The position numbers and the translations under genes are program-made. A stretch of DNA of 64,000 bases, taken from the NCBI GenBank assembly GCA_016191525.1, contig JACPOK010000026.1, positions 1 to 64,000 on the forward strand, given 5' to 3'. Positions 34,705 through 44,707 of this stretch are shown here, one piece after another; position 1 is the first letter of the stretch, and every line of letters begins with the position of its first letter. Below the pieces are notes generated by a model. It had not been told where the DNA came from and searched no databases. It worked only from the letters and a program-made list of their open reading frames with translations. The stretch is from Burkholderiales bacterium (GTDB lineage Bacteria; Pseudomonadota; Gammaproteobacteria; Burkholderiales; Burkholderiaceae_C).

Positions 34705-37101
34705 TCATTTTTTCGCCTCGGACGGCCCCTGTTCCACGCGAATGGTGCGCAATCGCAGAGCGTTGAGGATGACGCTTACGGAGGACAACGCCATCGCCGC
34801 TGCTGCGATGATGGGAGAGAGGAGCCAACCGAAGAACGGATAGAGCACACCTGCTGCGATAGGCACGCCAGCCACGTTGTAGACGAAAGACAGGAATAGG
34901 TTCTGGCGGATGTTGCGCATGGTGGCCCGCGAGAGCCTGCGTGCGCGCACGATGCCCATCAGGTCCCCCTTCAGCAGCGTGATCCCGGAGCTTTCCATGG
35001 CCACGTCGGTGCCGGTACCCATGGCGATCCCGACCTCGGCAGCGGCCAGCGCGGGAGCGTCGTTGACGCCATCCCCTGCCATCGCAACGATACGGCCCTC
35101 GCTGCGCAGGCGCTGGACGATCTTCGCCTTGTCTTCGGGAAAGACCTCCGCAACAACTTCCTCGATCCCGAGTTCCTTGCCGACTGCCAGCGCCGTCGTC
35201 TTCCCGTCGCCCGTTAGCATCACGATCCGGACGCCGGCCTCGCGCAGGGCTTGGAGGGCCGCAGGCGTGGTCGCCTTGATCGGGTCGGCGATGGCGACGA
35301 ACCCTGCAAGCTTGCCACCCAGCGCTACAAATATGACTGTGGCGGATCGGACTCTTTGTTCCTCTGCCGCGACCTGGAGTGGCGTGACGTCGATGTGACG
35401 CTCCGCAAGGAACTTTGCGGCCCCACTTACCAGTTCGACCCCGTCAAGCTTTCCGACCACTCCCTTCCCAACTGGGGAGTCGAAGTCGGTCACTTCTGTG
35501 AACGGCAGCTTGCGTTCCAGAGCGGCGGCCACTACGGCCATCGCAAGCGGGTGTTCGCTGGCGCGTTCAACGCTGGCGAGTTTTTGTAGAACATCTTCAG
35601 GATTGAATCCCGGCGCCGGTTCGATGTGGACGACCTTGGGCCGACCTTCGGTCAATGTTCCGGTCTTGTCAACAACCAGGGTATCCACCTTTTCCATGCG
35701 CTCCAGAGCCTCGGCATCGCGGATCAGCACGCCATGCTGCGCGCCACGCCCGACGCCCACCATGATGGACATCGGCGTAGCCAAGCCGAGCGCGCACGGG
35801 CAGGCGATGATCAGCACCGCCACGGAGGTGATCAGCGCGTAGGAGAGCGCCGGGCTAGGCCCCCAGAACAACCACACAGCAAAAGTAACCAACGCGACGG
35901 CGATGACCACGGGGACGAACCACCCCGCGACCTGGTCCGCCATGCGCTGGATGGGAGCGCGGCTGCGCTGCGCTGCGGCGACCATGTGGACGATCTGCGA
36001 AAGCAGCGTATCAGCCCCTACCTTTTCGGCACGCATGACGAAGCCACCGGTCTGGTTTATCGTTCCGGCGGTGACCTTGGATCCCGGTGTTTTCGCCACC
36101 GGCATGGGTTCACCGGTGACCATTGATTCGTCGACGGTGCCCTTGCCCTCGACCAGAGACCCGTCTACCGGCACCTTCTCGCCAGGGCGAACGCGCAGTT
36201 GCTCGCCAACCTGGATCGTGTCGATCTGGACCGTTTCGTCTGATCCATCAGGCCGTACCCGGAGCGCCGTTTTAGGGGCTAGGTCGAGTAGAGCCTTGAT
36301 GGCGCCCGAAGTCTTCTCACGGGCGCGCAGTTCAAGCACCTGTCCGAGGAGCACCAGCACCGTGATCACGGCAGCTGCCTCGAAATAGATCGCCACTGCA
36401 CCGCCATTGCCGCGAAGTTCCGCCGGAAATAATCCGGGGGCGAGCGTGCCCACCATCGAGTAGATCCAGGCAGCTCCTGTGCCCAGCGCGATCAACGTAA
36501 ACATGTTGAGGCTGCGGTTTTTTATCGATGCCCAGCCGCGTACAAAGAATGGCCAACCGGCCCACAGCACGGCCGGCGTGCCGAGCACCATCTGGATAAA
36601 GTTGGAGCTCTGGGGTTTCACAAGGTGGCCGATGTTGAGGACGTGGCTTCCCATTTCCAACGCCAGCACAGGCAGGGAGAGCGCCAGGCCGATCCAGAAC
36701 CTGCGCGTCATGTCGCGCAATTCCGGGCTGTCCCCCGTTTCCCCGTGCGCCACTGCGGGCTCGAGTGACATGCCGCAGATCGGGCAGTTGCCCGGCCCTA
36801 TCTGGCGAATTTGTGGGTGCATCGGGCAGGTGTACTCCTCGCCTTCGCCGCCCTTTGTCACCGCGACGGCAGGGGCGGCAGGCAGTGGGGCTGGATGCCC
36901 CGGGGAATGCTGATGCTGGGGGTGGGGCTGGTGATGCGCGTGCCCTGCGTGCGTCGCCCCAGACCCCACGGGTTCCAGGTTCATGCCGCACTTCGGACAT
37001 TTGCCAGGCCCAGGCTGTCGAACTTCGGGGTGCATCGGGCATGTGTACTCGATACGCTCCGCTGTCGTCGCGCCGGCCCGATGCTGGTCTTCTTGCTGCA
37101 T
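34705..37101 (-). CDS. copA: Cu(I)-exporting P1B-type ATPase with tandem metal-binding domains
   Basis: A 798-residue P1B ATPase. The N-terminus has two copies of a heavy-metal-binding domain ([18 protein letters not shown] and [18 protein letters not shown], each with CGM) joined by a His-rich linker, and no classical HMA. Eight TM helices hold the CPC motif ([11 protein letters not shown], ~residue 433). The phosphorylation Asp is in DKTGTLTEG (~480), and GDGVNDAP lies near 677. It pumps Cu(I) from cytosol to periplasm. It probably shares the CueR-type promoter at 38030-38060 with three small genes upstream. Confidence 0.92.
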   Translation of the reverse strand: MQQEDQHRAGATTAERIEYTCPMHPEVRQPGPGKCPKCGMNLEPVGSGATHAGHAHHQPHPQHQHSPGHPAPLPAAPAVAVTKGGEGEEYTCPMHPQIRQIGPGNCPICGMSLEPAVAHGETGDSPELRDMTRRFWIGLALSLPVLALEMGSHVLNIGHLVKPQSSNFIQMVLGTPAVLWAGWPFFVRGWASIKNRSLNMFTLIALGTGAAWIYSMVGTLAPGLFPAELRGNGGAVAIYFEAAAVITVLVLLGQVLELRAREKTSGAIKALLDLAPKTALRVRPDGSDETVQIDTIQVGEQLRVRPGEKVPVDGSLVEGKGTVDESMVTGEPMPVAKTPGSKVTAGTINQTGGFVMRAEKVGADTLLSQIVHMVAAAQRSRAPIQRMADQVAGWFVPVVIAVALVTFAVWLFWGPSPALSYALITSVAVLIIACPCALGLATPMSIMVGVGRGAQHGVLIRDAEALERMEKVDTLVVDKTGTLTEGRPKVVHIEPAPGFNPEDVLQKLASVERASEHPLAMAVVAAALERKLPFTEVTDFDSPVGKGVVGKLDGVELVSGAAKFLAERHIDVTPLQVAAEEQRVRSATVIFVALGGKLAGFVAIADPIKATTPAALQALREAGVRIVMLTGDGKTTALAVGKELGIEEVVAEVFPEDKAKIVQRLRSEGRIVAMAGDGVNDAPALAAAEVGIAMGTGTDVAMESSGITLLKGDLMGIVRARRLSRATMRNIRQNLFLSFVYNVAGVPIAAGVLYPFFGWLLSPIIAAAAMALSSVSVILNALRLRTIRVEQGPSEAKK

Positions 37102-37163
37102 GGTGGGTTCCTACCGTTGTTGTTTGATTGTCGCCCCGCGCGTTCGCCCGTGGCCGTGCTGCA

Positions 37164-37445
37164 TCAAGCGCCCAATGACCGGACGATCAGCCAGATTGCC
37201 ACGGCCGCAAGGCAAGCCCAGCAGAGCCAGAAGAGGGCGGTCTCCCACCATATCGAGCCTAGCGCGCCTCGTTCGAACCGGTGTTTCAACGTCATCCCCA
37301 CGCCGTGCACGACGATGCCCACCACGAGCAGCGGGACGGCAAGGCCGCGAAAAATATCCGGTGCAATCAGGGCCAAGCCAGCGCCCAGGACGATTGCGCC
37401 CAGTCCGGATGCAAGTTCCGCGGCTTTGGCAGCGGCTGAGTTCAA
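37164..37445 (-). CDS. Two-to-three-TM small membrane protein
   Basis: About 93 residues from a TTG overlapping the DUF2933 stop (TTGA). It has hydrophobic segments (LASGLGAIVLGAGLALIAP, FWLCWACLAAVAIWLIV) and a basic loop (LKHRFERG). It is the third small gene upstream of the copper ATPase in one leftward operon. No known family is assigned. Confidence 0.6.
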   Translation of the reverse strand: MNSAAAKAAELASGLGAIVLGAGLALIAPDIFRGLAVPLLVVGIVVHGVGMTLKHRFERGALGSIWWETALFWLCWACLAAVAIWLIVRSLGA

Positions 37446-37672
37446 CTCGGTTCGCCTTTGTCGGCGTGCGACGAATGTTTCCCGTGTCCGTGTCCCCTGT
37501 GCATGAACATGTGCATCAGGGGGCAGGCGGCCAGGATTGCGTAGGGCAGAAGGGCGAGCACGTGATCTTTGTGGGTCACGTACAGGTAGGCGCTTGCGGC
37601 CACCGCAAACAGCGTAGCGACCACGCCGAAGGGCGTCTTCCAAAAGGAGGGGGTTGAGTCGTGCTGATCCAT
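37442..37672 (-). CDS. DUF2933-family small His-rich membrane protein
   Basis: A 76-residue protein. After an N-terminal polar part it has a TM segment and the DUF2933 motif HVLALLPYAILAACPLMHMFMHRGHGHG, here visible as PYAILAACPLMHMFMHRG followed by a His-rich tail. DUF2933 proteins are common beside copper-transporting ATPases; the Met/His pairs suggest metal handling. ATG at 37672 gives the family-typical length. Confidence 0.8.
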   Translation of the reverse strand: MDQHDSTPSFWKTPFGVVATLFAVAASAYLYVTHKDHVLALLPYAILAACPLMHMFMHRGHGHGKHSSHADKGEPS

Positions 37673-37685
37673 GGCTAGCTCCGTT

Positions 37686-38000
37686 CTAGCCGCAGCATGA
37701 ACTGCCAGGCTCACCGCCCGCTTGACGCACATCAACTGGCGCAGACTTGCGGGTTCCGCAGCAGCAGCCGCCAGCTCGCTTTTGCGCAGGAGCAGGGCTG
37801 TCGGGTACAGCCTCAACGGTGTACCCGGCGTCGGCGATCGCTTCTGCCAACTCGGCCTCAGCCGTATCGCCAGAGATTCGCACCAGCTTCTCCGGGATAT
37901 TGAAGTCTAAACGGGCGTCCTTCGCCACGGAGGCAACGGCGCGCGCAATCGTGCTGGCGCAGTGGCCGCAGGTCATGTCGGGGATTCGGAAAGTGGTCAT
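37686..38000 (-). CDS. copZ: HMA-domain copper chaperone with Cys-rich tail
   Basis: A 104-residue cytosolic protein. The HMA fold has the Cu(I) motif MTCGHCAS near residue 10. The C-terminal ~35 residues add CCCG and a final CCG, unlike simple CopZ. It could hand copper to the ATPase encoded in the same operon, which lacks its own HMA. A clear ribosome site (AAAGGAG) and a CueR-type promoter precede it. Confidence 0.85.
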   Translation of the reverse strand: MTTFRIPDMTCGHCASTIARAVASVAKDARLDFNIPEKLVRISGDTAEAELAEAIADAGYTVEAVPDSPAPAQKRAGGCCCGTRKSAPVDVRQAGGEPGSSCCG

Positions 38001-38029
38001 TGCGTGCTCCTTTCAAGGGCTGTGGAGTA

Positions 38030-38060
38030 ACTTTAGACCTTGACACCGTGGCAAGGTCAA
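38030..38060 (-). promoter_or_regulatory. CueR/MerR-type promoter of the copZ-copA operon
   Basis: On the minus strand TTGACC (-35) and TAAAGT (-10) are separated by 19 bases, the overlong spacer typical of MerR-family activation. The dyad ACCTTG...CAAGGT lies within the spacer (38037-38057). The -10 is about 30 bases from the HMA start codon. The matching MerR/CueR regulator gene is not in this window. Confidence 0.75.
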
Positions 38061-38185
38061 GGGGTAATTGACCCACTTTGGCAACGCAATTGATCTTTGT
38101 CAGCCCGGGGCAAAGTATTGACAGACGGGTCAAGGTCGACCTCATCGGTACGTGCGGAACGCTTCAATGCTTCTACAATTACGAG

Positions 38186-38578
38186 GTGTCCACGTTTCGT
38201 CGCCATCGTGTCCTCACGGTGCTCTTCGCACTGATCAGCCTTCTGTTCATGCAGCTGGCGGTGGCAGGCTACGCGTGCCCGGTCGAGAGCAGGGTGAGCG
38301 AGGTCGCGGCCATGGCCGAGGCCGGGATGCCTTGCGCCGGCGACATGACGACCGTCGATGTGGACGAGCCGGGGCTGTGCCACGCGCACTGCCAGTCTGC
38401 CCAACAGGCCGCAGACAAGGTTCAGGTTTCGACACCAGTCGGCGTCATGGCAACTGGCTTCACCTACACCATCGAGCCTATCCGGGCGTCCATGCCGGCC
38501 AAGCCCGCGCATGCTCCATTGCTGTCGCGAAGTACGGCTCCGCCGATCGCTGTTCTCAACTGCTGCTTCCGAATCTGA
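38186..38578 (+). CDS. Small exported Cys-containing protein upstream of cusC
   Basis: About 130 residues from a GTG at 38186, which gives a short basic N-terminus and a clean signal (VLTVLFALISLLFMQLAVAG) ending before YACPVES. The mature part has several Cys/His (CHAHCQS, a terminal CC). Similar exported proteins of unknown function occur before cus/czc operons in Burkholderiales. It is separated from cusC by 71 bases and is likely cotranscribed with it. Confidence 0.6.
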   Translation: MSTFRRHRVLTVLFALISLLFMQLAVAGYACPVESRVSEVAAMAEAGMPCAGDMTTVDVDEPGLCHAHCQSAQQAADKVQVSTPVGVMATGFTYTIEPIRASMPAKPAHAPLLSRSTAPPIAVLNCCFRI

Positions 38579-38649
38579 CACTCCAGCGCGTTTGAAGCTG
38601 CGGCGCAATTGGTGCGCCTGCTGGTTGTTCTTCGTCGTCTGGAGTTGTT

Positions 38650-39936
38650 ATGTTCATTGTTTTTCCCTGGCGCATCGGCATCGCTGCCGTCCTGGCTGCG
38701 ATCCTCATCCTGCCCGCTTGGGCAACCGAGCCCTTGACCCTGCAGGAGGCGCAGCGACTCGCGGTCGCGCGTTCGCAGCTGCTGGTCGCCAACAACGCCT
38801 CGATTGCCGCCACGCGCGAAATGGCCGCGGCTGCGGGTCAACTGCCTGACCCCATTCTGAAATTCGGCATCGAGAACCTTCCCGTCAACGGACCGGATCG
38901 TCTTAGCCTTTCGCGCGACTTCATGACGATGCGGCGCATCGGACTGTCGCAGGAAATCCCCGCCACGCAAAAAAGACAGTTGCGAGCCGAACGCTACGAG
39001 CGTGAAGCGGCCCGAGCCTCTGCAGAGCGGCTGCTCAACGTCGCAAACATCGAACGCGAAACTGCTGTCGCATGGATCGAACGGTTCTACAACGACCAGA
39101 TGCGGGACCTGCTGCTACGGCAGGTTCGGGAAACCGAGCTTCAGGTACAGACTGCGAAGTCGGGCTACGCAACCGGCCGCAACAGCCAGGGCGACGTGCT
39201 GGCAGCCCACGCCGCGCTCGTGATGCTGGAAGACCGGCTCACCCAGATCAACCGTCAGGACCAGAACGCTTCCTGGACGCTGGCACGCTGGGTCGGCCCG
39301 GCCGCTAACCGCTCGATCTCTGCCGTTCCCCCAGCCTGGCAGGATAGCCACCTCGATGGTGGTTCGCTCGAACAGCATGTCGCCTACCACCCCGACCTTG
39401 TCATGGCGATGGCACAGGTCGAAGCGGCCAAGACCGAGGCCCGTCTGGCCGAGACCAACAAGCAGGCTGACTGGAGCGTGGAGGCCATGTACAGCCAGCG
39501 AGGGTCTGCTTACTCCAACATGGTTTCCATCGGCGTGTCGGTCCCGCTGCAATGGGACCGGCGTAATCGCCAGGACCGTGAGGTCGCGGCGAAGTTGGCC
39601 GCGGTAGACGAGGCGCGTGCCAAGTACGAGGAGATGCGGCGCCAACACGAAGTCGAAGTGCGCAACCTGCTGAACGACTGGCGGACTGGGAAAGTCCGGG
39701 TGGCCCGCTACCGCGACGAGCTGGTGCCAATAGCAAGGCAGCGGTCCGAAGCGGCGTTGACCGCCTATCGAGCGGGCAAGAGCGACCTTGCTGCGACGCT
39801 CGTGGCCCGCCGTGACGAAGTCGACGCCCGCATGCAGGCACTGACTGTCGAGATGGAAACCGCCCGTGCCTGGGCGCAGATCAACTTTCTTATCCCCGAG
39901 CACGCAGGCGCCATGCCTCGCCAGGAGAAGCCATGA
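38650..39936 (+). CDS. cusC: CusC/CzcC-type outer membrane efflux protein
   Basis: A 428-residue TolC-family protein. Signal peptide (residues ~1-25, ending WATE), then two helical-hairpin repeats (LTLQEAQRLAVARSQ..., PVNGPDRLSLSRDFMTMRRI). It forms the outer membrane duct of the Cus tripartite Cu/Ag efflux system. The stop overlaps cusB (ATGA). Confidence 0.88.
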   Translation: MFIVFPWRIGIAAVLAAILILPAWATEPLTLQEAQRLAVARSQLLVANNASIAATREMAAAAGQLPDPILKFGIENLPVNGPDRLSLSRDFMTMRRIGLSQEIPATQKRQLRAERYEREAARASAERLLNVANIERETAVAWIERFYNDQMRDLLLRQVRETELQVQTAKSGYATGRNSQGDVLAAHAALVMLEDRLTQINRQDQNASWTLARWVGPAANRSISAVPPAWQDSHLDGGSLEQHVAYHPDLVMAMAQVEAAKTEARLAETNKQADWSVEAMYSQRGSAYSNMVSIGVSVPLQWDRRNRQDREVAAKLAAVDEARAKYEEMRRQHEVEVRNLLNDWRTGKVRVARYRDELVPIARQRSEAALTAYRAGKSDLAATLVARRDEVDARMQALTVEMETARAWAQINFLIPEHAGAMPRQEKP

Positions 39937-41543
39937 ACAAGAAATACGTCATTGCGGGGTCTGTTTTGGGTCTGGCCATCATCGGCGGCGGTTATGCGCT
40001 CTACGAAATGGGCGTGCGGCAAGGCAGCACGAAATCTGCAGCCGCACCCGCAACATCCCCATCGCAAACTGGGGGTGCCGTGCCGCAATCCATCGCGGAA
40101 GGCGAAGAAGCCACGCGGCGGCACATGGCGGCGGACATCAAGGCGGGTGATGTGGACCCGGCGAACGGGCGCAAGATCCTGTACTACCAGGACCCGATGG
40201 TGCCCGGGAACAAGTTCGACAAGCCCGCCAAGTCGCCTTTCATGAACATGATGCTGGTGCCGGTCTATGCGGATGGCGACACCGACCAGGGTAAGGTCAC
40301 GGTCAGTTCGCGCATCCAGCAGAACCTGGGCGTCCGCACAGCAGTCGTCACGCAGGGCAAGCTGACGCCACAGGTAGCCGCAGTCGGAAGCATCGCGTTC
40401 AACGAGCGAGACCAGGCCATCGTCCAGGCGCGCGCGACGGGCTACGTGGAACGCCTTCATGTGCGCGCGACGCTGGACCGGGTCGCCAAGGGGCAGCCGC
40501 TGGCAGACCTGTACGTGCCGGACTGGGTGGCCGCGCAGGAGGAGTTTCTGTCGATCAAGCGAATGCAGGACGACGACCTCGCAGGTCTGGTCGACGGCGC
40601 GCGTCAACGGATGCGGCAGGCCGGCATGAGCGAGGACCAGATTCGCCTGGTCGAGCGCACCGGCAAGACCCAGCCGCGCACCACCATTGTTTCGCCTATT
40701 GCGGGCGTGGTGGTTGAACTGGCGGCCCGCGAAGGCATGACGGTGATGCCGGGCGCGCCGCTGTTTCGCATCAACGGCCTGTCCACGGTGTGGGCCAATG
40801 CGGAAGTTCCGGAAAGCCAGGCGGCCCTGGTTCGGCCGGGCGCAATGGTTCGCGCGCAAAGCCCGGCCGCGCCCGGCGTTTCGTTCGAAGGCCGCGTCCA
40901 GGCGCTGCTGCCGGACGTCAATGCGACGACCCGGACGTTGAAGGCGCGCTTGGAACTGGCGAACCCGGGATTCCGGTTGGTGCCGGGCATGTTCGTGTCG
41001 ATGCAATTCATGGACGCGCGCGCCGAGAACGCGCTGCTGGTACCCAGCGAGGCCGTCATCCAGACCGGTAAGCGCGCTGTCGTCATCGTGGCCGAAGACA
41101 ATGGCCGCTTCAGGCCGGTCGAGGTGCAGGCAGGGATTGAATCGGGTGGCCAGACTGAGATCAAGCAGGGGCTTCAGGCGGGGCAGAAAGTCGTCGTCTC
41201 GTCGCAGTTCCTGATTGACTCCGAGGCGAGCCTCAAGGGAGTCGAGGCGCGATTGAACGGCGCACCGCCACCCACGGCGGCCAACACCGCCCAGCGTCAC
41301 GAAGGCGAGGCGAAGATCGAAGCGATCGACAAGGACTCGTTGATGCTTTCCCACGGCCCGATCCCCTCCATCAAGTGGGGCCCGATGACCATGGAGTTCA
41401 AGCGGCCGCCGCCCAACGCACTGCCGCGCAATCTGCAGGTCGGCGACAGCATCACCTTCGAGTTCTTCATGGGGCCTGACGGTGCCCAGCTGACCCGTGT
41501 GTCGCCGAACAGCGCGCTGGCGACCAAAGGGGCGAAGAAGTGA
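39933..41543 (+). CDS. cusB: CusB-type periplasmic adaptor with metal-binding and CusF domains
   Basis: A 536-residue membrane-fusion protein. An N-terminal TM/signal, then a heavy-metal-binding segment ([20 protein letters not shown]), lipoyl/barrel-sandwich and alpha-hairpin parts ([20 protein letters not shown]). The C-terminus is a fused CusF-like domain ([27 protein letters not shown]). It binds Cu(I)/Ag(I) and links the RND pump CusA to CusC. It overlaps cusC (ATGA) and cusA (GTGA). Confidence 0.9.
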   Translation: MNKKYVIAGSVLGLAIIGGGYALYEMGVRQGSTKSAAAPATSPSQTGGAVPQSIAEGEEATRRHMAADIKAGDVDPANGRKILYYQDPMVPGNKFDKPAKSPFMNMMLVPVYADGDTDQGKVTVSSRIQQNLGVRTAVVTQGKLTPQVAAVGSIAFNERDQAIVQARATGYVERLHVRATLDRVAKGQPLADLYVPDWVAAQEEFLSIKRMQDDDLAGLVDGARQRMRQAGMSEDQIRLVERTGKTQPRTTIVSPIAGVVVELAAREGMTVMPGAPLFRINGLSTVWANAEVPESQAALVRPGAMVRAQSPAAPGVSFEGRVQALLPDVNATTRTLKARLELANPGFRLVPGMFVSMQFMDARAENALLVPSEAVIQTGKRAVVIVAEDNGRFRPVEVQAGIESGGQTEIKQGLQAGQKVVVSSQFLIDSEASLKGVEARLNGAPPPTAANTAQRHEGEAKIEAIDKDSLMLSHGPIPSIKWGPMTMEFKRPPPNALPRNLQVGDSITFEFFMGPDGAQLTRVSPNSALATKGAKK

Positions 41544-44500
41544 TCGCGCGGCTGATCCGCTGGTCGATTGTCAACCGCTTCCTCGTGCTACTAGCCACAC
41601 TGGGTATCAGCGCTTGGGGTGTGTACTCGTTGCTCCGCACGCCGCTGGATGCCTTGCCCGACCTGTCCGACGTGCAGGTGATCATCCGCACGACCTACCC
41701 CGGGCAGGCGCCACGCATCGTCGAAAACCAGGTCACCTATCCCCTCACCACGACCATGCTGTCGGTGCCGGGTGCCAAGACCGTGCGCGGCTATTCCTTC
41801 TTCGGGGACTCGTTCGTCTACGTGCTGTTCGAGGACGGGACGGACCTGTACTGGGCCCGCTCGCGGGTGCTGGAGTACCTGAACCAGGTCCAGTCGCGGC
41901 TGCCGGCAGCGGCTAAGGCGTCGCTCGGCCCGGACGCCACGGGTGTGGGATGGATCTACCAGTACGCGCTGGTCGATCGCGGCGGCACGATGGACGCGGG
42001 TCAACTGCGGGCGCTGCAGGACTGGTTCCTGAAGTACGAGCTCAAGACCGTTCCCAATGTTGCCGAAGTGGCGTCCGTGGGCGGCATGGTGCGGCAATAC
42101 CAGATCGTGCTGGACCCGGACAAGATCGCTGCCTATGCGATCCCCCACACCAAGGTGGTGGAAGCTGTCCAGAAGAGCAACCAGGAGAGTGGTGGCTCCG
42201 TGCTGGAACTGGGCGAAGCGGAGTACATGGTGCGCGCGTCGGGCTATCTGCAGTCGCTCGACGACTTCCGGCGGATCCCGCTGATGACCACGCCGGCGGG
42301 TGTGTCCGTGCGCCTTGGCGACGTGGCACGCATCCAGGTCGGCCCGGAAATGCGCCGCGGCATCGGCGAGCTCGACGGCGAAGGCGAAGCCACGGGCGGC
42401 GTGATCATCATGCGCTCCGGCAAGAACGCGCTGGAGACCATCGATGCGGTGAAGGCCAAGCTGAAGTCTTTGCAGGCGGGCCTGCCCAAGGGCGTCGAGA
42501 TCGTGCCGGTGTACGACCGCTCCAGCCTCATCGAGCGAGCGGTCGAGAACCTGTCGTTCAAGCTGCTGGAAGAATTTCTGGTGGTGGCCGTTGTTTGCTT
42601 TGTCTTTCTCTTCCACCTGCGATCGGCGTTCGTTGCGATCATCTCCCTGCCGCTGGGGATTCTGGCCGCATTCATAGTCATGTACTACCAGGGCGTCAAC
42701 GCCAACATCATGTCGCTGGGGGGTATCGCTATCGCCATCGGTGCCATGGTGGACGCCGCGGTGGTGATGATCGAGAACGCGCACAAGCACCTGGAGACCT
42801 GGGCGCACAACCATCCCGACCGAAAGCTGGAGGGCGAAGCGCGCTGGCAAGTGATCGGCGACTCGGCCGCCGAAGTCGGGCCGGCGCTGTTCTTCTCGCT
42901 GCTGATCATCACGCTCTCGTTCATTCCGGTGTTCACGCTCGAAGCGCAGGAGGGTCGGCTGTTCTCGCCCCTGGCATTCACCAAGACCTACGCCATGGCG
43001 GCAGCGGCCGGACTGGCGGTGACCCTGATTCCCGTGCTGATGGGGTATCTGATTCGTGGCCGCATCCCTGCAGAGAAAAGCAACCCGCTCAATCGCTTCC
43101 TGATCGCCGCCTATCAGCCGCTGCTCGATCGCGTCTTGCGTGCGCCGAAGGTCACACTGGGCATTGCGGCTGCGCTGCTGGTCGTGAGTCTCTGGCCGCT
43201 GCAGCACATCGGGGGCGAGTTCATGCCCAAGCTCGATGAAGGCGACCTGCTGTACATGCCCTCGGCTTTGCCCGGCCTGTCCGCGGGCAAGGCATCAGAG
43301 CTCTTGCAGCAGACCGACCGCCTGATCAAGACGGTGCCCGAGGTTGCCAGCGTCTACGGCAAGGCCGGGCGTGCGGAAACCGCGACGGACCCGGCACCGC
43401 TGGAGATGTTCGAGACCACCATCCAGTTCAAGCCCAAGGACCAGTGGCGCGCGGGTATGACGGCTGACAAGCTGGTCGAGGAACTGGACAAGATCGTGAA
43501 GGTGCCGGGCCTGGCCAACATCTGGGTGCCGCCGATCCGCAACCGCATCGACATGCTGGCCACCGGCATCAAAAGCCCCGTGGGTGTCAAGGTGGCTGGC
43601 ACTGACCTTGCGGAGATCGACAAGGCGACGTCCGAAATTGAGCGAGTGCTGAAGGACGTGCCGGGCGTGTCCAGCGCGCTGGCCGAGCGGCTCACCGGCG
43701 GACGCTATGTCGACGTCAACATCCGGCGCGACGCCGCAGCACGCTTCGGCATGAACATCACGGATGTCCAATCGGTCATCGTGTCCGCCGTAGGAGGCGA
43801 GAACATTGGCGAGACCGTCGAGGGACTGCAGCGCTTTCCGATCAACATGCGCTACCCGCGCGAGATCCGCGACTCCCTCGAGAAGCTGCGCACCTTGCCC
43901 GTTGTGAGTCCGAAGGGCGCGCGGTTGGTGCTGTCCGACGTAGCCGATGTGCGCATCACGGATGGACCGCCGATGCTTCGCAGCGAGAATGCCCGCCTTT
44001 CCGGGTGGGTCTACGTCGATATCCGTGGCCGCGACCTCAAGTCTGCGGTGCAGGATATGCAGCGGGCGGTCGCCGAGAAGGTCAAGTTGCCGCCCGGCTA
44101 TTCCGTTTCATGGTCCGGTCAGTTCGAGTTCCTGGAGCGCGCGACGGCCAGGTTGAAAGTGGTGGTGCCCTTCACGCTGCTGATCATCTTCGTCCTGCTG
44201 TACCTGATCTTCAAGCGATTCGAGGAAGCGTTCCTGATCATGGCCACGTTGCCGTTCGCGTTGATCGGCGGCATCTGGCTGCTCTACCTGCTGGATTACA
44301 ACCTTTCCGTCGCCGGTGCCGTGGGTTTCATTGCGCTCGCTGGCGTCTCCGCCGAGTTCGGCGTGATCATGCTTCTTTACCTAAAGCACGCCTGGGAAGA
44401 GCGCCTGACGCATGGCAGGACTGATGAGGAGAGCTTGCTGGATGCCATCCGCGAAGGCGCGGTGCTGCGGGTCCGCCCCAAGGCGATGACCGTGGCCGTC

Positions 44501-44707
44501 ATTCTCGCGGGCCTGTTCCCGATCATGTGGGGCACTGGTACCGGGTCCGAAGTCATGCAGCGTATCGCCGCGCCGATGGTCGGCGGGATGATTACCGCTC
44601 CGTTGCTGTCGATGTTCGTCGTGCCGGCCGCTTACCTGCTGATGCGACGGTCCAGGGCCGCACGCCGTCCCTTTGTCTTTCCTCGCTTCATGAAAGTGCG
44701 CTCATGA
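41540..44707 (+). CDS. cusA: CusA-type heavy-metal RND efflux pump
   Basis: A 1055-residue RND pump with 12 predicted TM helices and two large periplasmic loops. It carries the heavy-metal-RND blocks [19 protein letters not shown] (with the Cu/Ag-type Met) and [14 protein letters not shown], and charged residues in TM helix 4. Homology in these blocks to E. coli CusA is strong, so Cu(I)/Ag(I) is the likely substrate rather than Co/Zn/Cd. The TGA stop overlaps the ATG of the phosphoketolase gene. Confidence 0.95.
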   Translation: MIARLIRWSIVNRFLVLLATLGISAWGVYSLLRTPLDALPDLSDVQVIIRTTYPGQAPRIVENQVTYPLTTTMLSVPGAKTVRGYSFFGDSFVYVLFEDGTDLYWARSRVLEYLNQVQSRLPAAAKASLGPDATGVGWIYQYALVDRGGTMDAGQLRALQDWFLKYELKTVPNVAEVASVGGMVRQYQIVLDPDKIAAYAIPHTKVVEAVQKSNQESGGSVLELGEAEYMVRASGYLQSLDDFRRIPLMTTPAGVSVRLGDVARIQVGPEMRRGIGELDGEGEATGGVIIMRSGKNALETIDAVKAKLKSLQAGLPKGVEIVPVYDRSSLIERAVENLSFKLLEEFLVVAVVCFVFLFHLRSAFVAIISLPLGILAAFIVMYYQGVNANIMSLGGIAIAIGAMVDAAVVMIENAHKHLETWAHNHPDRKLEGEARWQVIGDSAAEVGPALFFSLLIITLSFIPVFTLEAQEGRLFSPLAFTKTYAMAAAAGLAVTLIPVLMGYLIRGRIPAEKSNPLNRFLIAAYQPLLDRVLRAPKVTLGIAAALLVVSLWPLQHIGGEFMPKLDEGDLLYMPSALPGLSAGKASELLQQTDRLIKTVPEVASVYGKAGRAETATDPAPLEMFETTIQFKPKDQWRAGMTADKLVEELDKIVKVPGLANIWVPPIRNRIDMLATGIKSPVGVKVAGTDLAEIDKATSEIERVLKDVPGVSSALAERLTGGRYVDVNIRRDAAARFGMNITDVQSVIVSAVGGENIGETVEGLQRFPINMRYPREIRDSLEKLRTLPVVSPKGARLVLSDVADVRITDGPPMLRSENARLSGWVYVDIRGRDLKSAVQDMQRAVAEKVKLPPGYSVSWSGQFEFLERATARLKVVVPFTLLIIFVLLYLIFKRFEEAFLIMATLPFALIGGIWLLYLLDYNLSVAGAVGFIALAGVSAEFGVIMLLYLKHAWEERLTHGRTDEESLLDAIREGAVLRVRPKAMTVAVILAGLFPIMWGTGTGSEVMQRIAAPMVGGMITAPLLSMFVVPAAYLLMRRSRAARRPFVFPRFMKVRS

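Noticed and set aside
39765..43207. Long antisense open frames of more than 500 codons opposite cusC, cusB and cusA
   Set aside because: They mirror highly GC-rich coding genes, have low-complexity His/Arg/Leu composition and no homology-like motifs; the + strand genes explain the region.
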